Assembly (NCBI GenBank): GCA_002328625.1
Contig: DCVC01000247.1
Coordinates: 1-13,271 of the forward strand
Direction of reading: 5' to 3'
Origin: Bacteroidales bacterium UBA2198
GTDB taxonomy: Bacteria > Bacteroidota > Bacteroidia > Bacteroidales > VadinHA17
DNA: 13,271 bases
This document shows positions 6,921-13,271 of this stretch, in pieces (position 1 is the stretch's first letter; every line of letters begins with the position of its first letter). A program made the translations under genes and the position numbers. The notes beneath the pieces were generated by a model that saw nothing but the letters and a program-made list of their open reading frames with translations, searched no databases and was not told the origin of the DNA.

Positions 6921-7610
6921 ATGAAATCCGTGAAAATTTTTCTGGTTGAGGATGATCTGAGCTTCGGTTCTGTGCTGAGATCTTATCTTGAATTGAATGA
7001 ATATTCGGTTGAGTGGGTGGATGATGGCAAATATGCGGTGGATCATTTCAGAAAAGGCTCATTCGATATATGTATCCTTGATATAATGCTTCCCCATGTT
7101 GATGGTTTTACAATAGCTTCGGAAATAAGAAAGATTAATCTTACCGTGCCGATTGTCTTTCTTACTGCAAAAAAGCTTAAAGAGGATGTCCTGAAGGGAT
7201 ATGGAGTGGGCGGAGACGATTATATAACCAAACCCTTCGATACAGAGATCCTGCTGGCCAAGATTCGTGCCATAGTTGCCAGGCGTGATATACAGGCAGG
7301 AACGAAGGATGTCTTTGAAATCGGCAAGTTCATTTTTAATGCGAGGCTTCGTACTCTTACTTCAGACCAGGAAGAAAAAAAACTATCACCAAAAGAGGCT
7401 CAACTTCTTGAATTACTTGCCATTAGCCCAAATAAGCTGATAAGCAGGGAGATGGCTTTGAAAAAGATATGGGGCTCTGATGATTACTTTACTGCCCGGA
7501 GTATGGATGTTTACATTACAAAACTGAGGAAATTTCTGTCAGAGGACCCCCGGCTGACTATTAAAAATATACATGGGGCAGGTTTCCAGCTGATTATAAG
7601 GGAAGATTAA
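6921..7610 (+). CDS. rprY: OmpR/PhoB-family response regulator, RprY-like
   Basis: A 229-residue DNA-binding response regulator with the usual two domains. The receiver (1-120) has acidic residues E10, D11 and D12, the phospho-acceptor D54 in CILDIMLP, T82 in FLTA and K104 in YITKPF. A C-terminal winged-helix domain (about 130-229) includes LSPKEAQLLELLA and ARSMDVYITKLRKFL. The segments TAKKLKEDVLKGYGVGGDDY and YFTARSMDVYITKLRKFL resemble what I recall of Bacteroides RprY, a regulator linked to envelope and stress responses. The regulator should receive phosphate from H327 of the upstream kinase and bind tandem direct repeats; the phased AGTTAA array upstream of the operon is the obvious candidate site. 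After the stop there is a small stem-loop, CCTGT-TTT-ACAGG (7619-7631), without a T-run. Confidence 0.9.
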   Translation: MKSVKIFLVEDDLSFGSVLRSYLELNEYSVEWVDDGKYAVDHFRKGSFDICILDIMLPHVDGFTIASEIRKINLTVPIVFLTAKKLKEDVLKGYGVGGDDYITKPFDTEILLAKIRAIVARRDIQAGTKDVFEIGKFIFNARLRTLTSDQEEKKLSPKEAQLLELLAISPNKLISREMALKKIWGSDDYFTARSMDVYITKLRKFLSEDPRLTIKNIHGAGFQLIIRED

Positions 7611-7662
7611 AACCAATTCCTGTTTTACAGGTTCAACGGCATTAAGTAGTTATTGATGCTCA

Positions 7663-7710
7663 AGACATTTCAGGCACTTTAGGCGCTTAATATTCTTTTT
7701 TCTATTTTTG
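7663..7710 (+). promoter_or_regulatory. Promoter of the glucosaminidase lipoprotein gene with a 9-bp triple repeat
   Basis: TATTTTTG (7703-7710) fits TAnnTTTG, and TTTAG (7678-7682) sits about 20 bp upstream as a weak -33 element. Transcription would start near 7716, leaving a leader of about 10 nt. Overlapping the -33 area are three imperfect copies of AGRCRYTT starting at 7663, 7672 and 7681 (AGACATTT, AGGCACTT, AGGCGCTT), an exact 9-bp period. This could be a regulator site or a short chance tandem. Confidence 0.5.
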
Positions 7711-7726
7711 CCGGAAACAAAAAAGG

Positions 7727-8755
7727 ATGACAAAAAGAATACTGCATACTCTGAACCTTATAATCATATTTACAACTTTCTCTTGCAGAACCTACAGGCC
7801 GGCTATATCGCCTGTTTCATCAGATGCTTCTGCAGCTTCATATGTTAATAGCTATAAGGATTTAGCAATCAGCGAAATGAAAAGAACGGGTGTTCCTGCC
7901 AGCATAACTCTTGCACAGGGGATGATTGAATCTGATTTTGGGCGCAGTTCTCTGGCAAGGACAGCAAACAATCATTTTGGCATCAAGTGCCATAATAACT
8001 GGAAGGGACCGACGATTATTCATCACGATGACAGAAGAAATGAATGTTTCAGGAAGTACAACAGAGTGGAAGATTCATTTTACGATCATTCTGATTTTCT
8101 GAGATCAGGTTCCCGTTACACTTTCCTTTTTAATCTCGATCCTGTCGATTACAAAGCCTGGGCCAGAGGGCTTAAAAAAGCAGGATATGCGACAAATCCG
8201 GATTATGCAAACATGCTTATAAGGAAGATTGAAGAGAACAACCTTCATATTTTTGATCTGGGTATTGCAGCACATACTACTCCCGCACAGGCCGAAGCTG
8301 CAACTACGGTTGAGACAAAGGCACCGGTTACCGATACTATTGAGCCGCCTGTTTCATCAATTATCAGCAAAGGAACCTTTGGCGATGTTATGGCACGTGT
8401 TCCAAGAATAATGGAGAACAACAGGCTTCAATATATCATTGTTAAAGAAGGAGATACACGCGAAAAAATTGAAAATGAATTTCAGATGCTGAAAAAAGAA
8501 CTTGCCAGGTACAATGACCTGAAAGAAGATTTCATACCTGTTCCGGGTCAGATACTTTACTTACAGCTTAAGCGCTACAAAGCTGAGGCAGGAAAAGATT
8601 TTCATACTGCAGAAACGGGTGAATCGATGCACGCCATCTCGCAGAAATATGGGATCAGGCTTAAAAGTCTTTTGCTAATGAACAGAATGGATGAAGGTAC
8701 AGAGCCTGTACCCGGTCAGAAGATCTGGCTGCGGGAGATAAAACCGGTCAATTGA
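7727..8755 (+). CDS. Lipoprotein glucosaminidase with two LysM-like domains
   Basis: A 342-residue peptidoglycan-active envelope protein. The N-terminus MTKRILHTLNLIIIFTTFSC looks like a lipoprotein signal with C20 as the lipidated residue (relaxed lipobox), so it is probably membrane anchored. Residues 40-178 form a glucosaminidase (GH73, FlgJ/LytG-like) domain: ITLAQGMIESDFGRSSLA with likely catalytic E68, then NNHFGIKC, FRKYNRVEDSFYDHSDFLR, and the C-terminal KKAGYATNPDYANMLI. It should cut N-acetylglucosaminyl bonds of the glycan strand. After a Thr/Pro/Ala-rich linker (180-215) come two LysM-like repeats, about 236-280 (IIVKEGDTREKI...VPGQILYL) and 292-336 (HTAETGESMHAISQKYG...VPGQKIWL), which would bind the wall. 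It lies 116 bp after the regulator gene with its own promoter; whether the two-component system controls it is inference. Its stop overlaps that of fmt. Confidence 0.9.
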   Translation: MTKRILHTLNLIIIFTTFSCRTYRPAISPVSSDASAASYVNSYKDLAISEMKRTGVPASITLAQGMIESDFGRSSLARTANNHFGIKCHNNWKGPTIIHHDDRRNECFRKYNRVEDSFYDHSDFLRSGSRYTFLFNLDPVDYKAWARGLKKAGYATNPDYANMLIRKIEENNLHIFDLGIAAHTTPAQAEAATTVETKAPVTDTIEPPVSSIISKGTFGDVMARVPRIMENNRLQYIIVKEGDTREKIENEFQMLKKELARYNDLKEDFIPVPGQILYLQLKRYKAEAGKDFHTAETGESMHAISQKYGIRLKSLLLMNRMDEGTEPVPGQKIWLREIKPVN

Positions 8756-9713
8756 CAGAAATGGAATAATCAGAGATCCTGAATCCATTCAGGAATTCCT
8801 GACTACTCATTTTCTTTTTCCCTTCAGGTTGTAACTGCAATATAATTATAAAGCCACTTTTACAGGCTACTTTAATAAAAGTTTTTCCATCAGAGACAAT
8901 TTGTCCCGGAATCAGGGTATGTTCAGCATTCTCAATCTGGCTTTCAAATACTTTAAAAGTAAGTGATGATGATTTCTTTATCAGAAGCGTTCTTGCGCCC
9001 GGATGTGGAGCGAGGCCTCTTATAAGGTTATGGATCTTCTGAGTATCATCGTTCCAGTTTATAATGCAGTCCTCAGGGAATATTTTAGGTGCTGTTTTGA
9101 GTATTTCGCCAGGAAGCATAAATTGAGACTGAGGCTTAGGTTTTAATTTATTTTCAGCCAGTCCTTGCAGGGTTTTGATCACCAATCTTGCTCCATGCTT
9201 CATAAGCCTGTCGTGAAGTTCCCCGGCATTCTCAAACGGACAGATCCTTATTTCTTCCCGTAGCAGAATATAGCCTGTGTCGATCTTATCATTAATAATG
9301 AAGGTTGTTACGCCTGTTACAGTTTCCCCATTGATTATCACATGGTTTATTGGTGCTGCTCCCCTGTATTGAGGCAACAGTGAAGCATGAAGATTTATGG
9401 TGACTGTTCCCGGTATTTTCCAGACTGTTTCAGGAAGCATTCTGAAGCCGACAACAACAAAAACATCCGGGTTCATTCTTGCAAGCCAGTCTATGAAGGA
9501 AGGATCTTTAAGGCTGTCAGGTTGTTTAAGAGGAAGATAATGTGATTCGGCAAAGATCTTAACAGGTGATTTTGTGATCTTTCTGCCTCTTCCGGCAGGT
9601 TTATCCGGTGCTGTCACCACGCCTGCGACATCATAGCCGTTAATAAGCAATGAACCAAGTGTGGCCACGGCAAATTCAGGAGTGCCCATGAAAACTACCC
9701 TGAGATTTTTCAT
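8748..9713 (-). CDS. fmt: Methionyl-tRNA formyltransferase
   Basis: Fmt adds a formyl group from 10-formyltetrahydrofolate to the methionine on initiator tRNA. The 321-residue protein has the normal length and both domains. The N-terminal transferase has VVFMGTPEFAV at 6-16, the basic loop DKPAGRGRKITKSPVK at 37-52 and the signature NLHASLLPQYRGAAPI (107-122) with catalytic N107 and H109; D145 of DTG completes the site. The C-terminal domain begins around residue 205 and includes RGLAPHPGAR. It reads in the same direction as ribBA and lptF, with a 41-nt gap after ribBA that holds a candidate promoter. def is not adjacent. Its last codons overlap those of the convergent glucosaminidase gene in a palindrome, so no terminator separates them. 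Confidence 0.97.
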   Translation of the reverse strand: MKNLRVVFMGTPEFAVATLGSLLINGYDVAGVVTAPDKPAGRGRKITKSPVKIFAESHYLPLKQPDSLKDPSFIDWLARMNPDVFVVVGFRMLPETVWKIPGTVTINLHASLLPQYRGAAPINHVIINGETVTGVTTFIINDKIDTGYILLREEIRICPFENAGELHDRLMKHGARLVIKTLQGLAENKLKPKPQSQFMLPGEILKTAPKIFPEDCIINWNDDTQKIHNLIRGLAPHPGARTLLIKKSSSLTFKVFESQIENAEHTLIPGQIVSDGKTFIKVACKSGFIIILQLQPEGKKKMSSQEFLNGFRISDYSISVN

Positions 9714-9737
9714 AAAGAGTCAGATCCTTTTATCACT

Positions 9738-9768
9738 CAAATCTACAAAATAAATCAATCTTTGACAA
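9738..9768 (-). promoter_or_regulatory. Candidate fmt promoter overlapping the 3' end of ribBA
   Basis: On the minus strand TTG (9768-9766) is followed after 20 nt by TAGATTTG (9745-9738), a good match to the Bacteroidetes -33/-7 arrangement. Transcription would begin near 9731, about 18 nt before the fmt ATG. The -33 part lies within the last codons of ribBA. fmt could therefore be expressed separately as well as by read-through. Confidence 0.5.
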
Positions 9769-10993
9769 TATGTTTGTAGCAGGTGAGGTTATGACCCATT
9801 TTGTCGGCTTTCGTTTTTAGATAGAACTCGTTATATGGATTAGAGGGTATTTCAAGGGGGATCACTTCGACAATGGTTATTCCGTAGCCTTCGAGGCCGG
9901 CTCTTTTAACCGGGTTATTTGAGATAAGGCGCACTTTACCAAGCCCCAGTTCTCTCATTATGCTTGCTCCGACACCATAGTCTCTCTCATCTTCACCGAA
10001 CCCAAGTTTGAGATTTGCCTGGACTGTATCCATCCCCTGGTCTTGCAGCCTGTAGGCTTTTATTTTATTGAGAAGACCTATTCCCCTGCCCTCCTGGTTG
10101 AGGTAAATGACCACTCCTTTGCCTTCAGCTTCAACCATTTGCATGGCTTTATGGAGCTGAGGGCCGCAATCGCATCTCATTGAACCGAAGATATCCCCGG
10201 TGAAGCATGATGAGTGAAGCCTGACAAGCACAGGTTCGTCTTTGGTCCAATTTCCTTTGACGAGGGCGGCGTGTTCGAGGCCGTTGCTTGTCTGTCGAAA
10301 AGGAATGAACTCGAATTCTCCATGTTCTGTCGGTAGTTTGACCCTCTCCCCTTTTTCAATTATTGAATCCCTTTCGAGGGTGTAGGTTATAAGGTCTCTT
10401 ATCGCAATTATCTTGATATCAAATTTTTTCCTTAGTTTCTGAAGATCTGGCAGTCGTGCCATCGATCCGTCATCGTTCATAATTTCAACCAGAGCCCCGC
10501 CCGGTTTTAAACCCGCCATTCTTGTGAGATCAACAACGGCTTCTGTATGTCCTGCTCTTCTGAGGACACCCTTCATTTTTGCTTTCAGGGGGAAGATGTG
10601 TCCTGGTCGTCCCAGATCGGATGGTTTGGTGGCTGGATCGACAAGCGCCTTTATCGTCAACGCCCTGTCTTTAGCAGAAACGCCTGTTGTTGTTTCTTCA
10701 CTCAGAAGATCGACTGAAACGGTAAACTGCGTTTCATGGATTGAGGTATTTATCCCTACCATAAGATCAAGTTCAAGTTCTTCGCACCTGTCCTCAGGCA
10801 GGGCTACACAGATGAGGCCACGCCCGTGTAGTGCCATGAAATTTACCATTTCAGGTGTTATTAGCTCGGCTGAACATATAAAATCACCTTCATTTTCCCT
10901 GGCTTCATCGTCCACCACAATAAGAAGCTTACCATTTCTGATATCTTCGATGGCCTCTTCAACACTATTAAGTTTAACATCACTCATTTCCAA
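9755..10993 (-). CDS. ribBA: Bifunctional riboflavin enzyme RibBA
   Basis: A 412-residue fusion catalysing both entry reactions of riboflavin synthesis. Residues 1 to about 207 form 3,4-dihydroxy-2-butanone-4-phosphate synthase (ribulose 5-phosphate to DHBP): VVDDEARENEGDFICSAE at 26-43, SAKDRALTI at 106-114, RPGHIFPL at 129-136 and RAGHTEAVVDL at 146-156. Residues from about 208 form GTP cyclohydrolase II: the Zn-binding cysteines C263, C274 and C276 in SSCFTGDIFGSMRCDCGPQL, then NQEGRGIGLLNKIKAYRLQD, DTVQAN and ISNNPVKRAGLEGYGI. Key residues of both halves are present, so both activities are likely. The start gives MEMSDVKLN; the internal ATG two codons later is also possible. It begins 6 nt after the stop of the Lpt permease gene, so the two are probably translated from one mRNA. 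No FMN riboswitch is possible in that gap. Confidence 0.97.
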   Translation of the reverse strand: MEMSDVKLNSVEEAIEDIRNGKLLIVVDDEARENEGDFICSAELITPEMVNFMALHGRGLICVALPEDRCEELELDLMVGINTSIHETQFTVSVDLLSEETTTGVSAKDRALTIKALVDPATKPSDLGRPGHIFPLKAKMKGVLRRAGHTEAVVDLTRMAGLKPGGALVEIMNDDGSMARLPDLQKLRKKFDIKIIAIRDLITYTLERDSIIEKGERVKLPTEHGEFEFIPFRQTSNGLEHAALVKGNWTKDEPVLVRLHSSCFTGDIFGSMRCDCGPQLHKAMQMVEAEGKGVVIYLNQEGRGIGLLNKIKAYRLQDQGMDTVQANLKLGFGEDERDYGVGASIMRELGLGKVRLISNNPVKRAGLEGYGITIVEVIPLEIPSNPYNEFYLKTKADKMGHNLTCYKHIVKD

Positions 10994-10999
10994 ATCATT

Positions 11000-12499
11000 T
11001 TATTGTTCCTCAAATGAAGGGTTACGCTGTGTTCCGGCAATCACAAGCCGGTATATATAGTCTTTGATCTTTTTCAGGAATGTAAGATAAGTCTCAATGT
11101 TCATTATGACCGAGTCGTTTGAAGCCTTATATGTCAGGAAAAGTCCGATGGGGAGCAAGATATATGATGCGGCCCACATTCCTGCAAAGGTACTTATAAG
11201 GTTTTCTTCGACCAGTTTCTCTCCGGAAAGTGAAATCACGTACCAGACAACGAAGAAAAGTATTGAAATAACAGCAGGTGTTCCCAGACCTCCCTTTCTT
11301 ATTATTGCACCAAGAGGCGCCCCGATAAAGAAGAAAACAAGACACGCAAAGGATAGTGTAAACTTTTTGTTCCAGTCTACCTCGTATCTTTTGATATATT
11401 TGACTTCGGTGTGCAGTGATTCATTTTTCTGGGTGAGGTAGTTGCTTGCAATTTTAAGGTTCTGCAATGCAACAGAAACGACTGTTCTTTTCTCCAGAAC
11501 TGAAAGCGAATCATAGAGCGAGTTTACATCAAATCTTGGTCTGAACAGGGTCTTTCTTGTATCGGCGGTCTCAGGCATACTTTCTGATATGATCTTTTCG
11601 GCGTATAATTTTGTAGTATTAAATTCTTTAAACTGCATATTTACCCTGTCGTTATATCGTTTGTTGAGAGAATCTATAAAATAGGTTAGCTGCGAAATGT
11701 TGAGCATTGCCGAATTGGATTTGAACAGATCTATTTCGCTCCGTTCCAGGTCAAATCCGTAAAGGGGGAGCACCAGGGTTTGTTCTTCAAATGAGTCTTT
11801 TCGGAACGGAAGTTTCCTTCCGAAAGAGGTTGGATTTTTTTCTTCAACTTCAGCATATGAATAACCGTTATAGAGTACCATTATCATGGCAGTCTCGTCG
11901 TCGGTTATCCTCATATATCCTGAATCAGCATATGTTACTGCAATATTGCCTTTATTCTCGCGGTGGTCGTAGATAAATAATCTGTCGAGCCGGTTGGAAA
12001 AGGGATCTTTCGAAGTTATTTTAATGCTGAAGCCGTCGATGTCGTTATTAAAGGTTCCTGCTTGTATATTTATGTCTGGTCTTTTCCTGCGGATATCATA
12101 AAGCAGGGTTCTTGCTTTGCGGTTTGAATAGGGGAGGACATTATTCGAGAAGAAGAAAGATATGATGGAAATGAATGCAACAAGAAAAATCAAAGGTCTC
12201 ATTATTCGCTGAAGCGGTATTCCGGAAGATTTAAGTGCAGTAAGTTCGCTGAACTCACCCATATTTCCGAAAGTCATCAGGGCTGCAAGGAGTATTGCAA
12301 GCGGAAGGGCAGTAGGAACAAATGACAGTGAGAACTGGAAAAGAAGTTCTGCAAGGATTTTAATCTCCAGGCCTTTACCTGCAAGTTCATCAACGTACAT
12401 CCACAGAAACTGGAGAATGAGGATTATCAGCACAATGAAAAAGGTGAGTATCAGAGGGCCTATAAATGATTTTAATACAAATTTGTCAAGCTTTTTCAA
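11000..12499 (-). CDS. LptF/LptG-family permease (LPS export)
   Basis: A 499-residue inner-membrane protein of the YjgP/YjgQ family, the membrane half of the LptB2FG transporter that extracts lipopolysaccharide and passes it to the periplasmic bridge. Predicted TM helices lie at about 13-36, 56-78, 102-120, 378-400, 407-425 and 436-457, the 3+3 layout of the family. They flank a periplasmic domain of about 255 residues (121-376). The cytoplasmic GEFSELTALKSSGIPLQRIM segment (81-100) matches the coupling region that contacts the LptB ATPase. The IGAPLGAIIRKGGLGTP stretch is a strong family marker. I cannot separate LptF from LptG, and Bacteroidetes homologues are often annotated without a choice. 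It heads the minus-strand run with ribBA and fmt. Confidence 0.93.
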   Translation of the reverse strand: MKKLDKFVLKSFIGPLILTFFIVLIILILQFLWMYVDELAGKGLEIKILAELLFQFSLSFVPTALPLAILLAALMTFGNMGEFSELTALKSSGIPLQRIMRPLIFLVAFISIISFFFSNNVLPYSNRKARTLLYDIRRKRPDINIQAGTFNNDIDGFSIKITSKDPFSNRLDRLFIYDHRENKGNIAVTYADSGYMRITDDETAMIMVLYNGYSYAEVEEKNPTSFGRKLPFRKDSFEEQTLVLPLYGFDLERSEIDLFKSNSAMLNISQLTYFIDSLNKRYNDRVNMQFKEFNTTKLYAEKIISESMPETADTRKTLFRPRFDVNSLYDSLSVLEKRTVVSVALQNLKIASNYLTQKNESLHTEVKYIKRYEVDWNKKFTLSFACLVFFFIGAPLGAIIRKGGLGTPAVISILFFVVWYVISLSGEKLVEENLISTFAGMWAASYILLPIGLFLTYKASNDSVIMNIETYLTFLKKIKDYIYRLVIAGTQRNPSFEEQ

Positions 12500-12520
12500 T
12501 GCCTTTTAATTTTCAGAATG

Positions 12521-12528
12521 CAAAATTA
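12521..12528 (-). promoter_or_regulatory. -7 box of the lptF/G-ribBA transcript
   Basis: On the minus strand this reads TAATTTTG, an exact TAnnTTTG match, placing the transcript start near 12515 and a leader of about 16 nt before the permease ATG. A -33 TTG is not evident at 19-21 bp upstream, so the call rests on the -7 box and its position. Confidence 0.5.
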
Positions 12529-12617
12529 CTTGATTTTTGTTAATAATGGTTTTTGTATTTGTTCATTTTTTGCCCGCACACTTTTCTCCGAATAGGATAT
12601 CGAACAAGTATAAAACG

Positions 12618-12673
12618 GCCTCAGAGAATTTTGAGAAGAGCGAAAAGGCACGGGCTCTAAAATTCTCTGAGGC
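12618..12673 (-). terminator. Long imperfect hairpin between the START-like gene and lptF/G
   Basis: A perfect 15-bp inverted repeat, GCCTCAGAGAATTTT (12618-12632) and AAAATTCTCTGAGGC (12659-12673), is extended by an inner AGAGC/GCTCT pair (12637-12641 and 12654-12658). The two stems are offset only by a 4-nt bulge (GAGA), and the loop is 12 nt. It starts 52 nt beyond the stop of the START-like gene, so a terminator for that gene is the simplest reading, with CGTTTTAT after the stem. The better T-tract (TTTTAATTTTCTTT) follows on the plus strand, where no gene ends. Confidence 0.6.
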
Positions 12674-12724
12674 TTTTAATTTTCTTTAGTTTCTTTCTTT
12701 GTTTCAAGGCAAATAAGGGAACAA

Positions 12725-13099
12725 TTATAAACCCAGAACTCTTTTCAGATCTGAAATCTGAGTGTCCCAAAGGTATATTGCGTCTTCTTTCTCATCGGGT
12801 TCTGCAAAGTCGGTTATGATCAGGGCAGTATCGCCGGTGAGTTCATGTACGATTATTTTAAACTCGAAGTAGTTTGATTCTTCATCGTCGGAATTGATCC
12901 ATTGGAACCGGACCAGTTTATTTTCTTTAATGGTTGAGAGGCGTGCTTTTAATTCGGTTTTATTCCAGTGGAAGGTGAAGATTTCGCCTTCGACGGTTAC
13001 GTTATCTGCGAACCATTCGCTAAGTCCTTCAGGGGTGCTTAATCGTGAGAAGAGCACTTTTGGTGAGCAGTTCAGAGTATATTCCAGTTCGTACTTCAT
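12725..13099 (-). CDS. Small START-like (SRPBCC-type) domain protein
   Basis: A 124-residue cytoplasmic protein with no signal peptide. Its pattern fits the START-like / AHSA1-like helix-grip fold: an opening beta strand YELEYTLNCSPKVLFSRLST, the LSTPEGLSEWFADNV helix-turn typical of these proteins (20-34), then alternating strands (FTFHWNKTELKARL, NKLVRFQWI, YFEFKIIVHEL, TALIITDFA) and a C-terminal helix ISDLKRVLGL. Bacteroidetes genomes often carry a single small stand-alone copy of this type; its ligand and role are unknown to me. The fold call is by pattern, not by a specific active site. The upstream sequence has only a degraded -7 box (TATATTG on the minus strand near 13138-13144). Confidence 0.7.
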   Translation of the reverse strand: MKYELEYTLNCSPKVLFSRLSTPEGLSEWFADNVTVEGEIFTFHWNKTELKARLSTIKENKLVRFQWINSDDEESNYFEFKIIVHELTGDTALIITDFAEPDEKEDAIYLWDTQISDLKRVLGL

Positions 13100-13172
13100 T
13101 TATTCAATGGTGGTCTGGTTGTTGTTGTACTTCTATGCAATATAGTAAAAATTATGAAAAGAAAAAATCGAA

Positions 13173-13203
13173 TTGTTTTTTCAGCTTATACTGTTTATAT
13201 TTG
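13173..13203 (+). promoter_or_regulatory. tRNA promoter
   Basis: TTG (13173-13175), a 20-nt spacer and TATATTTG (13196-13203) give an excellent Bacteroidetes sigma promoter (-33 TTG, -7 TAnnTTTG). The predicted start near 13209 lies about 14 nt before the first base of the tRNA. This is the cleanest promoter in the window. Confidence 0.75.
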
Positions 13204-13222
13204 CAACCGCAAAAACTAACCA

Positions 13223-13271
13223 GGCGAGATAGCTCAGATGGTTAGAGCGCATGATTCATAATCATGAGGTC
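13223..13271 (+). tRNA. tRNA with CAT anticodon (tRNA-Met type), 3' end cut by the window
   Basis: The first 49 nt of a tRNA are visible: acceptor strand GGCGAGA (13223-13229), T8 and A9, D stem GCTC/GAGC (13232-13235 and 13245-13248), G26, anticodon stem CATGA/TCATG (13250-13254 and 13262-13266), loop TTCATAA with anticodon CAT at 13257-13259, and variable loop AGGTC. The T arm and the 3' acceptor strand are outside. The anticodon stem lacks the three G-C pairs of initiator tRNA, so this is an elongator tRNA-Met or a tRNA-Ile whose C34 is changed to lysidine; the visible part cannot decide between them. Confidence 0.9.

Noticed and set aside
10994..10999. Possible FMN riboswitch before ribBA
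   Set aside because: Only 6 nt separate ribBA from the upstream gene, so there is no room for one.
10524..11060. 178-residue plus-strand open frame across the start of ribBA and the end of the permease gene
   Set aside because: It lies antisense to two certain genes, is Ser/Thr/Arg-rich in the way of a reversed coding strand, and shows no family resemblance.
11799..11825. Inverted repeat TTTCGGAA/TTCCGAAA with an inner GGAA/TTCC
   Set aside because: It lies in the middle of the permease coding sequence and has no T-run; most likely chance within codons.
13045..13245. Plus-strand open frame running into the tRNA
   Set aside because: It overlaps the START-like gene, the tRNA promoter and the tRNA itself, so it cannot be a real gene.
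1..13271. CRISPR arrays, insertion sequences, phage or defence genes
   Set aside because: No repeat-spacer pattern, transposase, integrase or terminal inverted repeats were seen; composition and gene content are uniform and chromosomal.

Overview
The window looks like ordinary chromosomal DNA of a Bacteroidota (Bacteroidetes), most likely a Bacteroidales-type bacterium. Three signs support this: several promoters carry the phylum-specific -7 box TAnnTTTG; the two-component pair closely resembles RprX/RprY; and the S8 protease propeptide, the MORN-like YwqK protein and the START-like small protein are types common in that phylum. The DNA is fairly AT-rich, coding density is high, and I see no phage, transposon, CRISPR or defence genes.

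Layout. Bases 1-1322 (minus) hold a MORN-repeat secreted protein followed by the N-terminal part of a subtilisin-like secreted protease cut by the window edge. Bases 1355-3322 (minus) hold dnaK and its terminator. A 237-bp divergent region (3323-3559) separates dnaK from panB (plus), which is followed after 10 nt by a small RluA-family pseudouridine synthase. A 198-bp gap with four helically phased AGTTAA repeats precedes a sensor kinase/response regulator operon (plus, 5277-7610). Next comes a lipoprotein with a glucosaminidase domain and two LysM-like repeats (plus, 7727-8755), which collides tail to tail with fmt. On the minus strand, lptF/G-type permease, ribBA and fmt form a run from 12499 down to 8748. 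Upstream of it are a 15-bp-stem hairpin, a START-like small protein (minus) and a promoter plus the 5' part of a tRNA with anticodon CAT (plus), cut by the right edge.

Function. Most genes are housekeeping: protein folding (DnaK), pantothenate synthesis (PanB), RNA modification (RluA type), riboflavin synthesis (RibBA), initiator tRNA formylation (Fmt) and lipopolysaccharide export (LptF/G type). The envelope theme is carried by the RprXY-like two-component system, the peptidoglycan-binding lipoprotein beside it, the Lpt permease and the exported protease.

I did not find a convincing undescribed system. The most interesting signals are regulatory: the phased AGTTAA array upstream of the kinase operon, two adjacent palindromes over the panB promoter, a 9-bp triple repeat upstream of the glucosaminidase gene, an apparently leaderless kinase start, a fmt promoter inside the end of ribBA, and a 10-bp palindrome serving as both stop regions of a convergent gene pair.
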